Positions 28,580-36,749 of a stretch of DNA of 64,000 nt are shown here, piece after piece. The notes beneath the pieces were generated by a model. That model did no database searches. It was not told the origin of the DNA and saw only the letters and a program-made list of their open reading frames with translations. The stretch comes from SB11 sp965249955 (GTDB lineage: Bacteria > Bacteroidota > Bacteroidia > UBA8524), in assembly GCA_965249955.1 (NCBI GenBank), contig OZ252261.1, positions 1,240,001 to 1,304,000 on the forward strand, written 5' to 3'. Made by a program: the position numbers and the translations under genes. The first letter of the stretch is position 1; every line of letters begins with the position of its first letter.

Positions 28580-28627
28580 AAATTACAGCGCAAGGAAGGA
28601 CTTAAAGTCCTGCCTTGCGCTGTAATT
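28580..28627. repeat. Long inverted repeat downstream of the LpxD-like gene
   Basis: Arms of about 23 bases (AAATTACAGCGCAAGG...GGACT and its complement, one mismatch) meet at TA. A second small palindrome with a related core (AGGATTTAAAATCCT) follows at 28637-28651. The T run is on the plus side, although the nearest transcript end is on the minus strand, so this may be a mobile inverted repeat rather than a simple terminator. Confidence 0.6.
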
Positions 28628-28661
28628 TTTATAGTATAGGATTTAAAATCCTACACATAAC

Positions 28662-29594
28662 CTATAATTTATGTAGTTTTTCTAGCAAATCGGGCAATTC
28701 ACTAACGGCAACCATTTCGCGCCACGTTTTGCGGCTTTCTTTGCAAGGGCTGCCAAAGTAGGTTTTGCCTGCCTCAAGGTTTTTACCTACACCTGATGAT
28801 GCCAGTACCACTGCACCTTTGCCAATGGTAATTTCTTTAGTAACGCCTACTTTGCCCCAAAGTATTACGTTATCTTCAATTTTGCTAACACCCGCTATGC
28901 CTACTTGCGAGGCAAATATACAGCGCGAACCTACTTGGGTATCGTGACCTATATGTACTTGGCTGTCAATTTTAGTTTCGCTACCAATAATGGTATCGCC
29001 ACTCACTCCCCTATCAATGGTTGTTCCTGTGCCAATCTCAACACCATCGTGTATGATAGTGCGACCGCAACTGTGCATTTTTTTAAAGCTGCTGTAATAA
29101 AAAGCATCTCCGCCTATGCTTGCGTTGGCGTGTATTATTACGTTGTTTCCTATTTCTGTATCGTGGTATATAACTACATTGGGGTATATAATGCAGTTAT
29201 CGCCAATTTTTACATTATCGCTAATTACCACACCAGGGTGTATAATGGTGTTTTCTCCAATCAATACATTTTTACCTGTGTGGTAAGCCTTGGTTTGCGG
29301 TACGGGTGTTGGTGCAAAGTGTTTGCACAAAAAGGTATAATCGCGAAAAGGATCATCGCTAATCAACAATGTTTTCCCTTCAGGGCACTCTACCTCTTTA
29401 TCAATTAAAACAGTAGTAGCCGCACTGTTAAGTGCTTTTTTATAGTATTTTTCTACGTTTACAAAGGTTATATCTCCAGTTTCTACCATGTGTATTTCGT
29501 TTACACCTGTTATGGTAAAATCATCAGCTCCAACATAGCGGGCATTAATCATTTGGGCTATTTCTTGTAATGTGTGTTTGCGGGGCAGTTTCAT
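28662..29594 (-). CDS. LpxD-like UDP-3-O-acylglucosamine N-acyltransferase
   Basis: A 310-residue left-handed beta-helix acyltransferase. The N-terminal domain (about 1-95, TLQEIAQMINARYVGADD) is the LpxD uridine-binding domain. From about 100 there are hexapeptide repeats (IGENTIIHPGVVISDNVKIG, IGNNVIIHANASIGGD, VEIGTGTTIDRGVSGDTIIG, GHDTQVG). The catalytic-type His is in SQVHIGHDTQVG. It would add a 3-hydroxyacyl chain in lipid A synthesis; shorter than E. coli LpxD (341). Bacteroidota often carry an extra LpxD-like copy, and no other lpx gene is nearby, so a paralogous role is possible. I chose the start at 29594 (MKLPRKHTL); the longer reading adds ten residues. Confidence 0.85.
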   Translation of the reverse strand: MKLPRKHTLQEIAQMINARYVGADDFTITGVNEIHMVETGDITFVNVEKYYKKALNSAATTVLIDKEVECPEGKTLLISDDPFRDYTFLCKHFAPTPVPQTKAYHTGKNVLIGENTIIHPGVVISDNVKIGDNCIIYPNVVIYHDTEIGNNVIIHANASIGGDAFYYSSFKKMHSCGRTIIHDGVEIGTGTTIDRGVSGDTIIGSETKIDSQVHIGHDTQVGSRCIFASQVGIAGVSKIEDNVILWGKVGVTKEITIGKGAVVLASSGVGKNLEAGKTYFGSPCKESRKTWREMVAVSELPDLLEKLHKL

Positions 29595-29654
29595 ACGGCA
29601 AAATTTCGCTTCAAACATAAGCAAAAGCCTAAAAATTACAGCGTGCCTATATGT

Positions 29655-30290
29655 TTATCGTCTTTTCCGTTTAAAAAGAAAATTATAACCCAGCCTTAAA
29701 CTAAGCGGTAAAATGATTTTGCTTGTATAGCCACTGCCAGCAGGTGCTTGTGTAATTTTAAAAAATGTAGAGGAAATCCCTACTGACAGCGTAGCCGTAA
29801 AAAAGTTTTTCTTACGAGATTTTAGCCACACACCTGCCTGTGGAGAGACGCCTACTAAAAGGCGTTTATAGTAGGTTTTGTAATACCCTCCAACTGGCTC
29901 ACTTGCATATCCAAACTCACCTATTCCCATATCTAATCTGCCACCGTATATAAAACAGGCTTTTTTCTTTTTATTGTAGTTGTGTAAATGAAGATAATTA
30001 AAAGTTAACCAAACGGGTAGCAACGGTCTAAGCTCATCATTGTTATTAATTCCGACAAATGAACCTACTGCAACTGAAGTTATGGTGTTAGGTTGTGGCA
30101 GGTATACATACTGAAGTTGAGGAACGGGAAATACCCCAATTACCCCTTCATTAGCAACAATAAAACCAATTACATCACAAGATATACCTATGCCTTTATT
30201 GGGTAGTTTTTTTTGTGAAAACAAAGGAAAATACAGCACCAAAGCAAAAGAAAATAATACAAGTTTTAAAACCTTATTGCTTTTTACCAT
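29655..30290 (-). CDS. Secreted or outer-membrane protein of unknown function
   Basis: 211 residues from the ATG at 30290, chosen because it begins a good signal peptide (KVLKLVLFSFALVLYFPLFSQ). The body is beta-rich, with alternating hydrophobic and aromatic residues (LLPVWLTFNYLHLHNY, YYKTYYKRLLVGVSPQAGVW, ATLSVGISSTFF). It ends in a strand with a basic tail (LRLGYNFLFKRKRR), as in small outer-membrane barrels. I do not recognise a family. It lies between metK and the LpxD-like gene on the same strand but is separated from metK by a terminator and a REP-like element. Confidence 0.6.
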   Translation of the reverse strand: MVKSNKVLKLVLFSFALVLYFPLFSQKKLPNKGIGISCDVIGFIVANEGVIGVFPVPQLQYVYLPQPNTITSVAVGSFVGINNNDELRPLLPVWLTFNYLHLHNYNKKKKACFIYGGRLDMGIGEFGYASEPVGGYYKTYYKRLLVGVSPQAGVWLKSRKKNFFTATLSVGISSTFFKITQAPAGSGYTSKIILPLSLRLGYNFLFKRKRR

Positions 30291-30390
30291 TAATAAATAA
30301 ACGCTACAAGTAGGCTTATAATTGCCTGTATATGCTAATGCTTGATGAATTTGACAGGCTCTAAACCCTATACTTTTCAACTAAAAACAA

Positions 30391-30417
30391 TAAACCCCGC
30401 CTTGTGGGCAGGGTTTT
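30391..30417 (-). terminator. Terminator of metK
   Basis: The stem AAACCCCGCC with GGGCAGGGTTT lies 3' of metK on the minus strand, beyond the REP-like repeat. In the minus direction it is followed by ATTGTTTTT. Confidence 0.7.
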
Positions 30418-30433
30418 AAGAATTATCATAACA

Positions 30434-30511
30434 GTTATGCTGAATTTAGTTCAGCATCTCATCGCCAATAACAGTTGTTGCTAATGAGATTCCGAAACAA
30501 GTTCGGATAAC
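30434..30511. repeat. REP-like bipartite inverted repeat, copy B
   Basis: GTTATGCTGAATTTAGTTCA starts the left arm and TTCCGAAACAAGTTCGGATA is in the right arm. It has the same layout and the shared CATCTCATCGCCA core of copy A. It begins 4 bases after the metK stop codon. Confidence 0.7.
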
Positions 30512-30514
30512 ATA

Positions 30515-31789
30515 TTAAATACCGAAAGCGGCTTTAACTTTATCAACGTAGTCTAGTTTTTCCCAAGTAAATAGTTCTACCTCTACTTCTTTTGCAACTC
30601 CATCAGGGCTGTAAAAAGTTTTGGTTACAGTTTTGTTTTCGCGACCCATGTGGCCATAGGCAGCAGTTTCGCTATATATTGGGGTGCGTAGTTTTAGGCG
30701 TTGTTCAATAGCATAAGGGCGTAAATCGAAAATTTGCTCCACTTTGCGGGCAAGTTCTCCATCATTAATACCCACTTTTGATGTACCATAAGTATTTATA
30801 TACAAACCGCATGGTTTGGCTACACCAATGGCATACGATACTTGCACTAATACTTCATCGCAAACACCTGCTGCAACTAAGTTTTTAGCTATGTGGCGAG
30901 TGGCGTAAGCTGCGCTACGATCAACCTTTGACGGATCTTTTCCGCTAAATGCACCACCACCATGTGCGCCTTTACCTCCGTAGGTATCAACTATAATTTT
31001 ACGACCTGTTAAGCCCGTATCACCGTGTGGCCCACCTATCACAAATTTACCTGTAGGGTTAATGTGGTAAGTAATATCATCGTTAAACAAGGCTTGCAAA
31101 TTAGCAGGAAGCTGAGATTTTACACGAGGGATAAGTATGTTTACCATATCGTCGTATATTTTTTTCAGCATCACATCATCAGCACCAAACTCATCGTGTT
31201 GGGTACTCACCACTATTGCATCAATACGTATAGGTGTATTATCATCACTATACTCAATAGTTACCTGGCTTTTTGCATCAGGGCGCAAGTAGGTAATTTC
31301 TTTGTTTTCACGACGAAGAGCAGCTAGTTCTTCAAGCAATTTATGAGCTATATCTAACGCCAAAGGCATATAGTTTTCGGTTTCGCGTGTAGCGTAACCA
31401 AACATCATACCTTGGTCGCCTGCACCTTGTGCATTTGCACGGGCTTCAAAATCATCATTTGCAACACGGTCAACTCCACGGTTTATATCATCACTTTGGT
31501 CGTGTATTGCACTAAGTACACCGCAACTGTTGGCTTCAAACATATACTCGCTTTTGGTATAGCCAATTTTTGCTATTACCGAGCGAGCAATTTTTTGTAC
31601 ATCAAGGTAAGTATTGGTTTTAACCTCACCGGCCAGTACTACTTGCCCAGTTGTTACAAGGGTTTCACAAGCTACTTTACTATTAGGGTCGAAAGCCAAA
31701 AAATTATCTATAAGTGCATCCGATATTTGATCGGCTACTTTATCGGGGTGTCCCTCCGAAACTGATTCTGATGTAAATAAATAGGGCAT
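30515..31789 (-). CDS. metK: S-adenosylmethionine synthetase
   Basis: A 424-residue methionine adenosyltransferase that makes S-adenosylmethionine from methionine and ATP in the cytoplasm. Motifs are SVSEGHPDKVADQISDALID at the N-terminus, the hexapeptide GAGDQG near 122 (FGYATRE follows) and the P-loop-like GGGAFSGKDPSKVDRSAAY near 278. Length is that of the family. A promoter-like TATTTTCG on the minus strand at 31820-31827 is identical, including the following CGCC, to the one in front of gcvT, another one-carbon gene. Confidence 0.98.
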   Translation of the reverse strand: MPYLFTSESVSEGHPDKVADQISDALIDNFLAFDPNSKVACETLVTTGQVVLAGEVKTNTYLDVQKIARSVIAKIGYTKSEYMFEANSCGVLSAIHDQSDDINRGVDRVANDDFEARANAQGAGDQGMMFGYATRETENYMPLALDIAHKLLEELAALRRENKEITYLRPDAKSQVTIEYSDDNTPIRIDAIVVSTQHDEFGADDVMLKKIYDDMVNILIPRVKSQLPANLQALFNDDITYHINPTGKFVIGGPHGDTGLTGRKIIVDTYGGKGAHGGGAFSGKDPSKVDRSAAYATRHIAKNLVAAGVCDEVLVQVSYAIGVAKPCGLYINTYGTSKVGINDGELARKVEQIFDLRPYAIEQRLKLRTPIYSETAAYGHMGRENKTVTKTFYSPDGVAKEVEVELFTWEKLDYVDKVKAAFGI

Positions 31790-31815
31790 ACTATTATTAA
31801 TGTTTAAGTAATAAA

Positions 31816-31827
31816 GGCGCGAAAATA
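31816..31827 (-). promoter_or_regulatory. Candidate promoter element of metK
   Basis: TATTTTCGCGCC on the minus strand, close to TAnnTTTG, lies 27 bases upstream of metK. The same 12-mer occurs before gcvT. Confidence 0.5.
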
Positions 31828-31866
31828 CATTTTTTATTTATATAATTCAGGCGGTTAGCTCAGCTA

Positions 31867-32898
31867 TTATTCTAGCTGCAAGTCTGAAAATACCTTTTTC
31901 TTACGGATATAAAAATCAAACACAATGCTTTTGCTATATACACCTGTATTGTTGTGTAAATGGGTTTTGTATTTTTTACAATGGCTGCGCTTTTTTATCC
32001 ATTTGGGCAGTTGCAGGCAAAACTTGGTATGGGCTTTAAAAACAGCCAGTGTATCGCGCCAATTACCATAGGTTAAAAACATAAGTGCGGCGGCATCGTC
32101 CATAAGAAAACGCAAAGGCAGTTTCCACAACAAACCTTTTCCATTCATGTTTTTTAGCATCATGGCCAAGCAGTTATGAAAATTGAGAAAAGTTTTACGC
32201 GGGTTATTGCGCGATAGTGTTCCCCCGCCTACATGGTATACTACTGCCAGTGGCTGCACCATTATTTTGTAGCCGTGATTTTTTAATCGCCAGCACAAAT
32301 CAATCTCTTCCATGTGGGCAAAAAAATCAGCATCTAAACCGCCTGCTTCAAAGTATTTATCAGCACGAATAAACATGGCTGCCCCACTAGCCCAAAAAAC
32401 TTCACGAGCATTGTTATACTGACCTTTATCTTCTTCGGTATGATCTATTATTCGCCCTCTGCAAAAGGGATATGACAGGGTATCGAGGTAACCACCTGCT
32501 GCACCTGCATACTCAAATTTATGCTTGCTGTGCCACGCTAATATTTTGGGTTGGCAAGCGGCAATAGTGGCGTCGGTTTCCATCAAATCTATTACGGGCT
32601 GCACCCAATTGGGCGTAACTTCTACATCGCTGTTTAGCAAAACAAAATAATCAGCAGTAACTTCTTTCAGGCATTCATTATATCCGCCTGCAAAGCCATG
32701 GTTTTTGGGCATTTGGATAATGCGCAATTGGGGATAGTTAGCTTGTAAAAAAGCTACACTATCATCGGTAGAGGCATTATCGGCTATTATTACCTCAAAA
32801 TTGCTGTATTGGGTTTGCAGCACATAGGGCAAGAATTTTTCGAGCCAATTGCGGGTATTATAATTAAGTATTACGGCGGCTACCCTTGGGCTTAACAT
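31867..32898 (-). CDS. Family 2 glycosyltransferase
   Basis: A 343-residue GT-A fold enzyme. Motifs are the start VAAVILNYNTRNWLEKFLPY, the nucleotide-binding IIADNASTDDSV, the metal-binding DxD-like LLNSDVEV near 93, and the acceptor-side HMEEIDLCWRLKNHGYKI. Relatives act as rhamnosyl- or similar transferases on surface polysaccharides. The C-terminus (about 255-343) is basic with amphipathic stretches for membrane contact. The gene at 32902 lies just 3 bases upstream on the same strand, so they form a two-gene unit. Sugar and acceptor are unknown. Confidence 0.9.
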   Translation of the reverse strand: MLSPRVAAVILNYNTRNWLEKFLPYVLQTQYSNFEVIIADNASTDDSVAFLQANYPQLRIIQMPKNHGFAGGYNECLKEVTADYFVLLNSDVEVTPNWVQPVIDLMETDATIAACQPKILAWHSKHKFEYAGAAGGYLDTLSYPFCRGRIIDHTEEDKGQYNNAREVFWASGAAMFIRADKYFEAGGLDADFFAHMEEIDLCWRLKNHGYKIMVQPLAVVYHVGGGTLSRNNPRKTFLNFHNCLAMMLKNMNGKGLLWKLPLRFLMDDAAALMFLTYGNWRDTLAVFKAHTKFCLQLPKWIKKRSHCKKYKTHLHNNTGVYSKSIVFDFYIRKKKVFSDLQLE

Positions 32899-32901
32899 GG
32901 T

Positions 32902-33282
32902 TTAGCTATTTTTATCAAGGGCAGTGGCGCGGTAGGGTATAAATACAAAGTTGGCCTGTACTTGGTGTATAACAAACATACAAATAAACTCTTTTGGGTT
33001 TTTGTAGTTGGCTTTAAACGCTTCTTCTTTATCAGCCTCTATCAATCCTTTTTCTAAAAACTGTTCAAGGGTAGATGCGCTAACACTCCAATGGGTTGAC
33101 ATATCCTCTTTGTCTAATATTACTTCTCCAAACTTTATAGGGTCTTGGTGAGCAATAAATATGGGATATTGTGTGTATCCGCCTTTAATAATATCGGTTG
33201 CCGTTTCTTTGATGGAGTCTTTCATCAAAATAAGTTCGGCGCGTAGTTGTTGAAGTTGAACTTCCCAATCGTAGCTTAACAT
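32902..33282 (-). CDS. Conserved hypothetical protein
   Basis: A 126-residue soluble, mixed alpha/beta protein that I do not recognise beyond an impression of a Bacteroidota-specific family. It has an N-terminal helix (WEVQLQQLRAELILMKDSI), a central stretch YPIFIAHQDPIKFGEVILDK and a C-terminal strand pair (FICMFVIHQVQANFVFIPY). No signal peptide or membrane segment. It is directly upstream of the GT2 gene. A promoter match TAACTTTG lies only 8 bases before its ATG, implying a very short or absent leader. Confidence 0.65.
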   Translation of the reverse strand: MLSYDWEVQLQQLRAELILMKDSIKETATDIIKGGYTQYPIFIAHQDPIKFGEVILDKEDMSTHWSVSASTLEQFLEKGLIEADKEEAFKANYKNPKEFICMFVIHQVQANFVFIPYRATALDKNS

Positions 33283-33289
33283 AGCGGGA

Positions 33290-33297
33290 CAAAGTTA
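33290..33297 (-). promoter_or_regulatory. Candidate -7 element for the 33282-31867 gene pair
   Basis: TAACTTTG on the minus strand fits TAnnTTTG exactly and ends 7 bases before the ATG. Confidence 0.55.
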
Positions 33298-33365
33298 CAC
33301 AAATAGTGTTTAATGGCAGTGGTATTGATTTTAGATGCCTTACCTGCTAATTTAAATAGCCACTA

Positions 33366-33971
33366 TTAAAAGGCTATCCCAAAGGTTAGCCCTGCCTTAG
33401 GATTAATACTACGTTTATAAGGATTTACCACATCAAGATTTATATATTCGCCATCGCCACCACCTACGGGTATAGTGGGGCCACCGCCAATAAATAAATC
33501 TATAAAGAAATTATCGGCTACATAATTGCGTACACCTACTATTAAGCCAAAGCTAACCGCACTTCCTTTAATGGTTTCGAAATAATTGACTGTAGGGCTT
33601 ACTCTCTTATCAATTTTTATGGTTTTATACACCAAAAAACCACCTGCATAGTAGCGCAACCGACCATCAGTAGGCTTAATAAAAAGGTGCTGAATCTCAA
33701 AACGTGCACCCTCCATATTTTTGAAATCGTCGCCATAAGGCTCAGCATTTTCAGATATATAATACCCCGCAAACCCTCGCGTAAGTCTATTATTAGCTGC
33801 ATTTATTTTGCCATATCCCATTTCAAATCCTCCGACAAAAAAAGCGAAGGGATTTAATAATACTTCTTGGCGATAGGTATTTCGTACCGAGTCTTTATGG
33901 TGTGACTGAGCTTTTGCGCATAGCACAATTGAAAGAGCTAGTATCGAAAAAATAAGTTTTTTCATATTCAT
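33366..33971 (-). CDS. Small outer-membrane barrel protein, paralog 1
   Basis: 201 residues from the ATG at 33971 (a second ATG at 33965 is equally good). The signal peptide is KKLIFSILALSIVLCAKAQ. The mature part starts HKDSVRNTYRQEVLLNPFAFFVGGFEMGYGKIN and alternates strands to a final aromatic strand (AGLTFGIAF), as in barrel proteins assembled by BAM. It is about half identical by eye to the next gene, 34003-34644. The longer ORF reading would overlap that gene. No functional motif is seen. Confidence 0.7.
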   Translation of the reverse strand: MNMKKLIFSILALSIVLCAKAQSHHKDSVRNTYRQEVLLNPFAFFVGGFEMGYGKINAANNRLTRGFAGYYISENAEPYGDDFKNMEGARFEIQHLFIKPTDGRLRYYAGGFLVYKTIKIDKRVSPTVNYFETIKGSAVSFGLIVGVRNYVADNFFIDLFIGGGPTIPVGGGDGEYINLDVVNPYKRSINPKAGLTFGIAF

Positions 33972-34002
33972 AGATGAAAGGTTTTTAAATACAAATTGGC
34001 TT

Positions 34003-34644
34003 TTAGAAAGCCAAGCCAAAGGTAATTCCTGCCCTAGGGTTGATACTACGTTTGTAAGGGTTTAATATTTCTAAATGTACATCATCAATACTACTACTGC
34101 TAAAGGGTATAGTTATCCCTCCTCCAATGTATAAATCAACAAAAAGATTATCCATAACATAGTTGCGCGCACCAGCCAATATGCCCACACTGCCTGATAC
34201 AGCTCTGGCATTATAGTTTATGGTTTGAGTATTGGTAGAAGAGCGTCTATCTACTTTGGTTACATCCATCTTTATGGTTTTAAAAACAGCATAACCCCCT
34301 CCATAGAAACGAAGACCACCATCAGTAGGTTTCATAAAAAGGTATTGACCCTCAAGCCTAAAACCTTCCATATTTTTGTAAGTAAAATCTATGCTGTTAA
34401 ATGAGCTCTCATCATTATAAAAGCCAGGATTCTCAGAGTAGTAATAGCCGGCAAATAAACGCCTATTATGTTGTTTGGCATTTATGCTGCCATAACCTAC
34501 TTCAAATCCTCCGACAAAAAAGCTAAAAGGGTTTAGCAAAAATTCTTTTTTGTAGTTGTTGCGTATAGTATCTCTATGGCTTTGCTGTGCAAAAGTTGCA
34601 ATACTGATGCAAATTATAGCCAATAAAAAAAGGCTTCTTTTCAT
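34003..34644 (-). CDS. Small outer-membrane barrel protein, paralog 2
   Basis: 213 residues with signal peptide (RSLFLLAIICISIATFAQ) and the same layout as its downstream neighbour: DTIRNNYKKEFLLNPFSFFVGGFEVGYGSIN, LFMKPTDGGLRFYGGGYAVFKTIK split over several strands, NLFVDLYIGGGITIPFSS, and the end INPRAGITFGLAF. The pair probably arose by tandem duplication. Its leader contains a perfect 15-bp inverted repeat ending 5 bases before the ATG (34650-34688). Function is unknown. Confidence 0.7.
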   Translation of the reverse strand: MKRSLFLLAIICISIATFAQQSHRDTIRNNYKKEFLLNPFSFFVGGFEVGYGSINAKQHNRRLFAGYYYSENPGFYNDESSFNSIDFTYKNMEGFRLEGQYLFMKPTDGGLRFYGGGYAVFKTIKMDVTKVDRRSSTNTQTINYNARAVSGSVGILAGARNYVMDNLFVDLYIGGGITIPFSSSSIDDVHLEILNPYKRSINPRAGITFGLAF

Positions 34645-34649
34645 AGTTT

Positions 34650-34688
34650 ATTGTTTGGTTTTATAAATATACAATAAAACCAAACAAT
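34650..34688 (-). promoter_or_regulatory. Perfect inverted repeat in the leader of the barrel gene
   Basis: 15-bp arms (ATTGTTTGGTTTTAT and its complement) flank a 9-base loop. It lies between the gcvT stop and the ATG at 34644. It could be the gcvT terminator, an operator, or a leader hairpin that limits initiation. Confidence 0.5.
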
Positions 34689-34708
34689 ACCCCCAATCAA
34701 AGGTTATT

Positions 34709-35806
34709 TTATTGTTGTAAGAAAGGCATTTTGCTTACAGTTGCCTTTATTGCTTTATCTCTAATATTGATAAATATATCAGTGCCCGCTTTTGCAAACT
34801 CGGTTTTTACATAGCCCATACCAATAGCTTTTGAAAGACTGGGCGATTGTGTGCCTGATGTTACTTCGCCAATTTCATTGCCTTCGGCATCTTGTATTTT
34901 ATAGTGCTGACGGGGGATACCTCGGTCTATCATTTCAAAACCAACCAGTTTTTTAGTTGCACCGTTTTCTTTTATGGCTTTGTGATAATCGGCTTTTATA
35001 AAGTCTTTAGTAAATTTGGTTATCCAACCCAAACCTGCTTCTATTGGCGAAGTAGTATCGTTAATATCGTTTCCATACAGGCAAAAACCCATCTCAAGGC
35101 GAAGGGTATCACGTGCACCCAACCCAATAGGCATTATATCGTATTCTTTTCCTGCCTCAAACAATGCGTTCCATAGTTTTTCGGCATCATTGTTTAGCAC
35201 ATACAGTTCAAAACCACCTGCACCGGTATAGCCGGTGTTTGATATAATAACGTCTTCTAGCCCTGCAACACTACCTGTTTTAAAAGTATAGTAGGGCATC
35301 TCGGCAAGATTGGTATCAGTTAGTTTTTGTATAGTGTGTATGGCGTTGGGGCCTTGCACTGCTAGTAAACTATACTCATCGCTAAGGTTTTGCATTTCAA
35401 CCCCAAATGTATTTTGGCTACTTATCCAATTCCAATCTTTTTCAATATTGCTGGCGTTTACTACTAAATAGTATTCGTTTTCTTTAAAACGGTATACTAA
35501 AAGGTCATCAACAATACCTCCTTTATCATTCGGCAAACAACTGTATTGCACTTTGCCGTCGGTTAGTTTTGAGGCATCGTTACTGGTTACTTTTTGTATA
35601 AGTTCTAATGCTTTTTCGCCTTTCAAATAAAACTCGCCCATGTGTGATACATCAAATACACCTACCGATTTGCGCACTTGCAAATGTTCTTGTACAAGGT
35701 TGGTATATTGTACAGGCATATTGTAGCCTGCAAAAGGCACCATTTTAGCACCTAACGAAATGTGCAAATTTGTAAGGGCAGTGTTTTTTAAGGCTTGAGT
35801 ATCCAT
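34709..35806 (-). CDS. gcvT: Aminomethyltransferase (glycine cleavage T protein)
   Basis: A 365-residue folate-dependent enzyme. It takes the aminomethyl group from the lipoyl H protein and forms 5,10-methylene-tetrahydrofolate with release of ammonia. Motifs are GAKMVPFAGYNMPVQY at the N-terminus, the catalytic-loop FDVSHMGEFYLKG (Asp in DVSHMGE), SNTGYTGAGGFELYV and LGARDTLRLEMGFCLYGNDI. Length is normal. No gcvH or gcvP is adjacent, as is common in Bacteroidota. It shares the promoter 12-mer with metK. Confidence 0.97.
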   Translation of the reverse strand: MDTQALKNTALTNLHISLGAKMVPFAGYNMPVQYTNLVQEHLQVRKSVGVFDVSHMGEFYLKGEKALELIQKVTSNDASKLTDGKVQYSCLPNDKGGIVDDLLVYRFKENEYYLVVNASNIEKDWNWISSQNTFGVEMQNLSDEYSLLAVQGPNAIHTIQKLTDTNLAEMPYYTFKTGSVAGLEDVIISNTGYTGAGGFELYVLNNDAEKLWNALFEAGKEYDIMPIGLGARDTLRLEMGFCLYGNDINDTTSPIEAGLGWITKFTKDFIKADYHKAIKENGATKKLVGFEMIDRGIPRQHYKIQDAEGNEIGEVTSGTQSPSLSKAIGMGYVKTEFAKAGTDIFINIRDKAIKATVSKMPFLQQ

Positions 35807-35834
35807 AGTATGCGGTGTTGTTTTTAGTATATGT

Positions 35835-35846
35835 GGCGCGAAAATA
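35835..35846 (-). promoter_or_regulatory. Candidate promoter element of gcvT
   Basis: TATTTTCGCGCC on the minus strand, identical to the element before metK, 29 bases upstream of the ATG. Confidence 0.5.
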
Positions 35847-35962
35847 GCAAATTTATTTGGGCAATGCTTTACTGTGCCACAAGCTATTATTTATGTGCAT
35901 GTATTAAAAAAACCGCAGTAGATATATGTGATGGGGTTACCTATATACTGATTGTAGAAAAA

Positions 35963-36634
35963 CTATTGTGTTATGTGGCCTGTCATTTCAAACTCTAAGG
36001 TTTTAAGCTCGTAGCCGTTTTTTTTGCTAAACTCTGCCTCAAACTTATACAAGTATCCTGTATCTATAGAAAAACTTCCCCAAACGCACAATACCTTGCG
36101 TTTATCTTTAAATTTTGAAAAGTAGATTGATTTTGAAAAAATCACATCTTCTATCAATACCTTAATCGTTTCTTTATCTTTTTCGGTAAGGGTTAGTTTT
36201 TCTTTTTTCTTTTTGGGCGACTTTACTTTTTTATTAGACTTTACAGCTACCTGCTGAATTGTATCTTTGGCCAAAGCACTATCAATAGCTATGTGTAGCG
36301 ATGCAGTATCAAGCTTTTGCATCAGCTTCACATTTAATGTCATATCCTTACGGATTTCAAACTTTACTACTGAAGAGTCGTAACCATCAGCCCAAATAAT
36401 CAGGTTATTAGTACCCGGTATTAGTTTATCAATTTTATAAATGCCTTTATCGTTACTAACAGCTTTATACTCAGAACCGGCTACTACAACATGGGCTTCT
36501 TTTATAGGCAGGGCAGTAATAGAATCAAACACCTGCCCCGAAAGGGTATATTTACGTGCCTGCGCCTGCACACTGCTTGGCAGTGCAAAAAACAGCACAA
36601 GTACTACGGCAATAGCATTTCCAAAATACTTCAT
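35963..36634 (-). CDS. Secreted protein with a carboxypeptidase-regulatory-like domain
   Basis: 223 residues from the ATG at 36634. The longest reading starts at 36643, but the promoter match at 36641-36648 makes the inner ATG more likely. A signal peptide (NAIAVVLVLFFALPSSVQAQ) leads into a CarboxypepD_reg-like beta sandwich at about 28-108 (LSGQVFDSITALPIKEAHVV, VSNDKGIYKIDKLIPG). A Lys-rich linker follows (KKVKSPKKKKEK), then a roughly 85-residue alpha/beta tail (TIKVLIEDVIFSK, WGSFSIDTGYLYKFEAEF) that I do not recognise. It is probably periplasmic or surface-attached. Confidence 0.7.
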   Translation of the reverse strand: MKYFGNAIAVVLVLFFALPSSVQAQARKYTLSGQVFDSITALPIKEAHVVVAGSEYKAVSNDKGIYKIDKLIPGTNNLIIWADGYDSSVVKFEIRKDMTLNVKLMQKLDTASLHIAIDSALAKDTIQQVAVKSNKKVKSPKKKKEKLTLTEKDKETIKVLIEDVIFSKSIYFSKFKDKRKVLCVWGSFSIDTGYLYKFEAEFSKKNGYELKTLEFEMTGHITQ

Positions 36635-36640
36635 TACTAG

Positions 36641-36648
36641 CAAAGTTA
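36641..36648 (-). promoter_or_regulatory. Candidate -7 element of the 35963-36634 gene
   Basis: TAACTTTG on the minus strand lies 6 bases before the ATG at 36634, again giving a near-leaderless transcript. Confidence 0.5.
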
Positions 36649-36749
36649 AACAAACACAATAAAAAATGGGCGTTACTTATTTGTATTTTCTATTGTGCTA
36701 CTATTATTTAACCTGCAAAAAGTTATTTATGCTTTAAAAAAAGAAATGC

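Noticed and set aside
28905..29408. A 167-codon plus-strand frame antisense to the LpxD-like gene
   Set aside because: The long open frame results from the regular hexapeptide codons on the other strand; Tyr/Val/Ile-rich with no motif.
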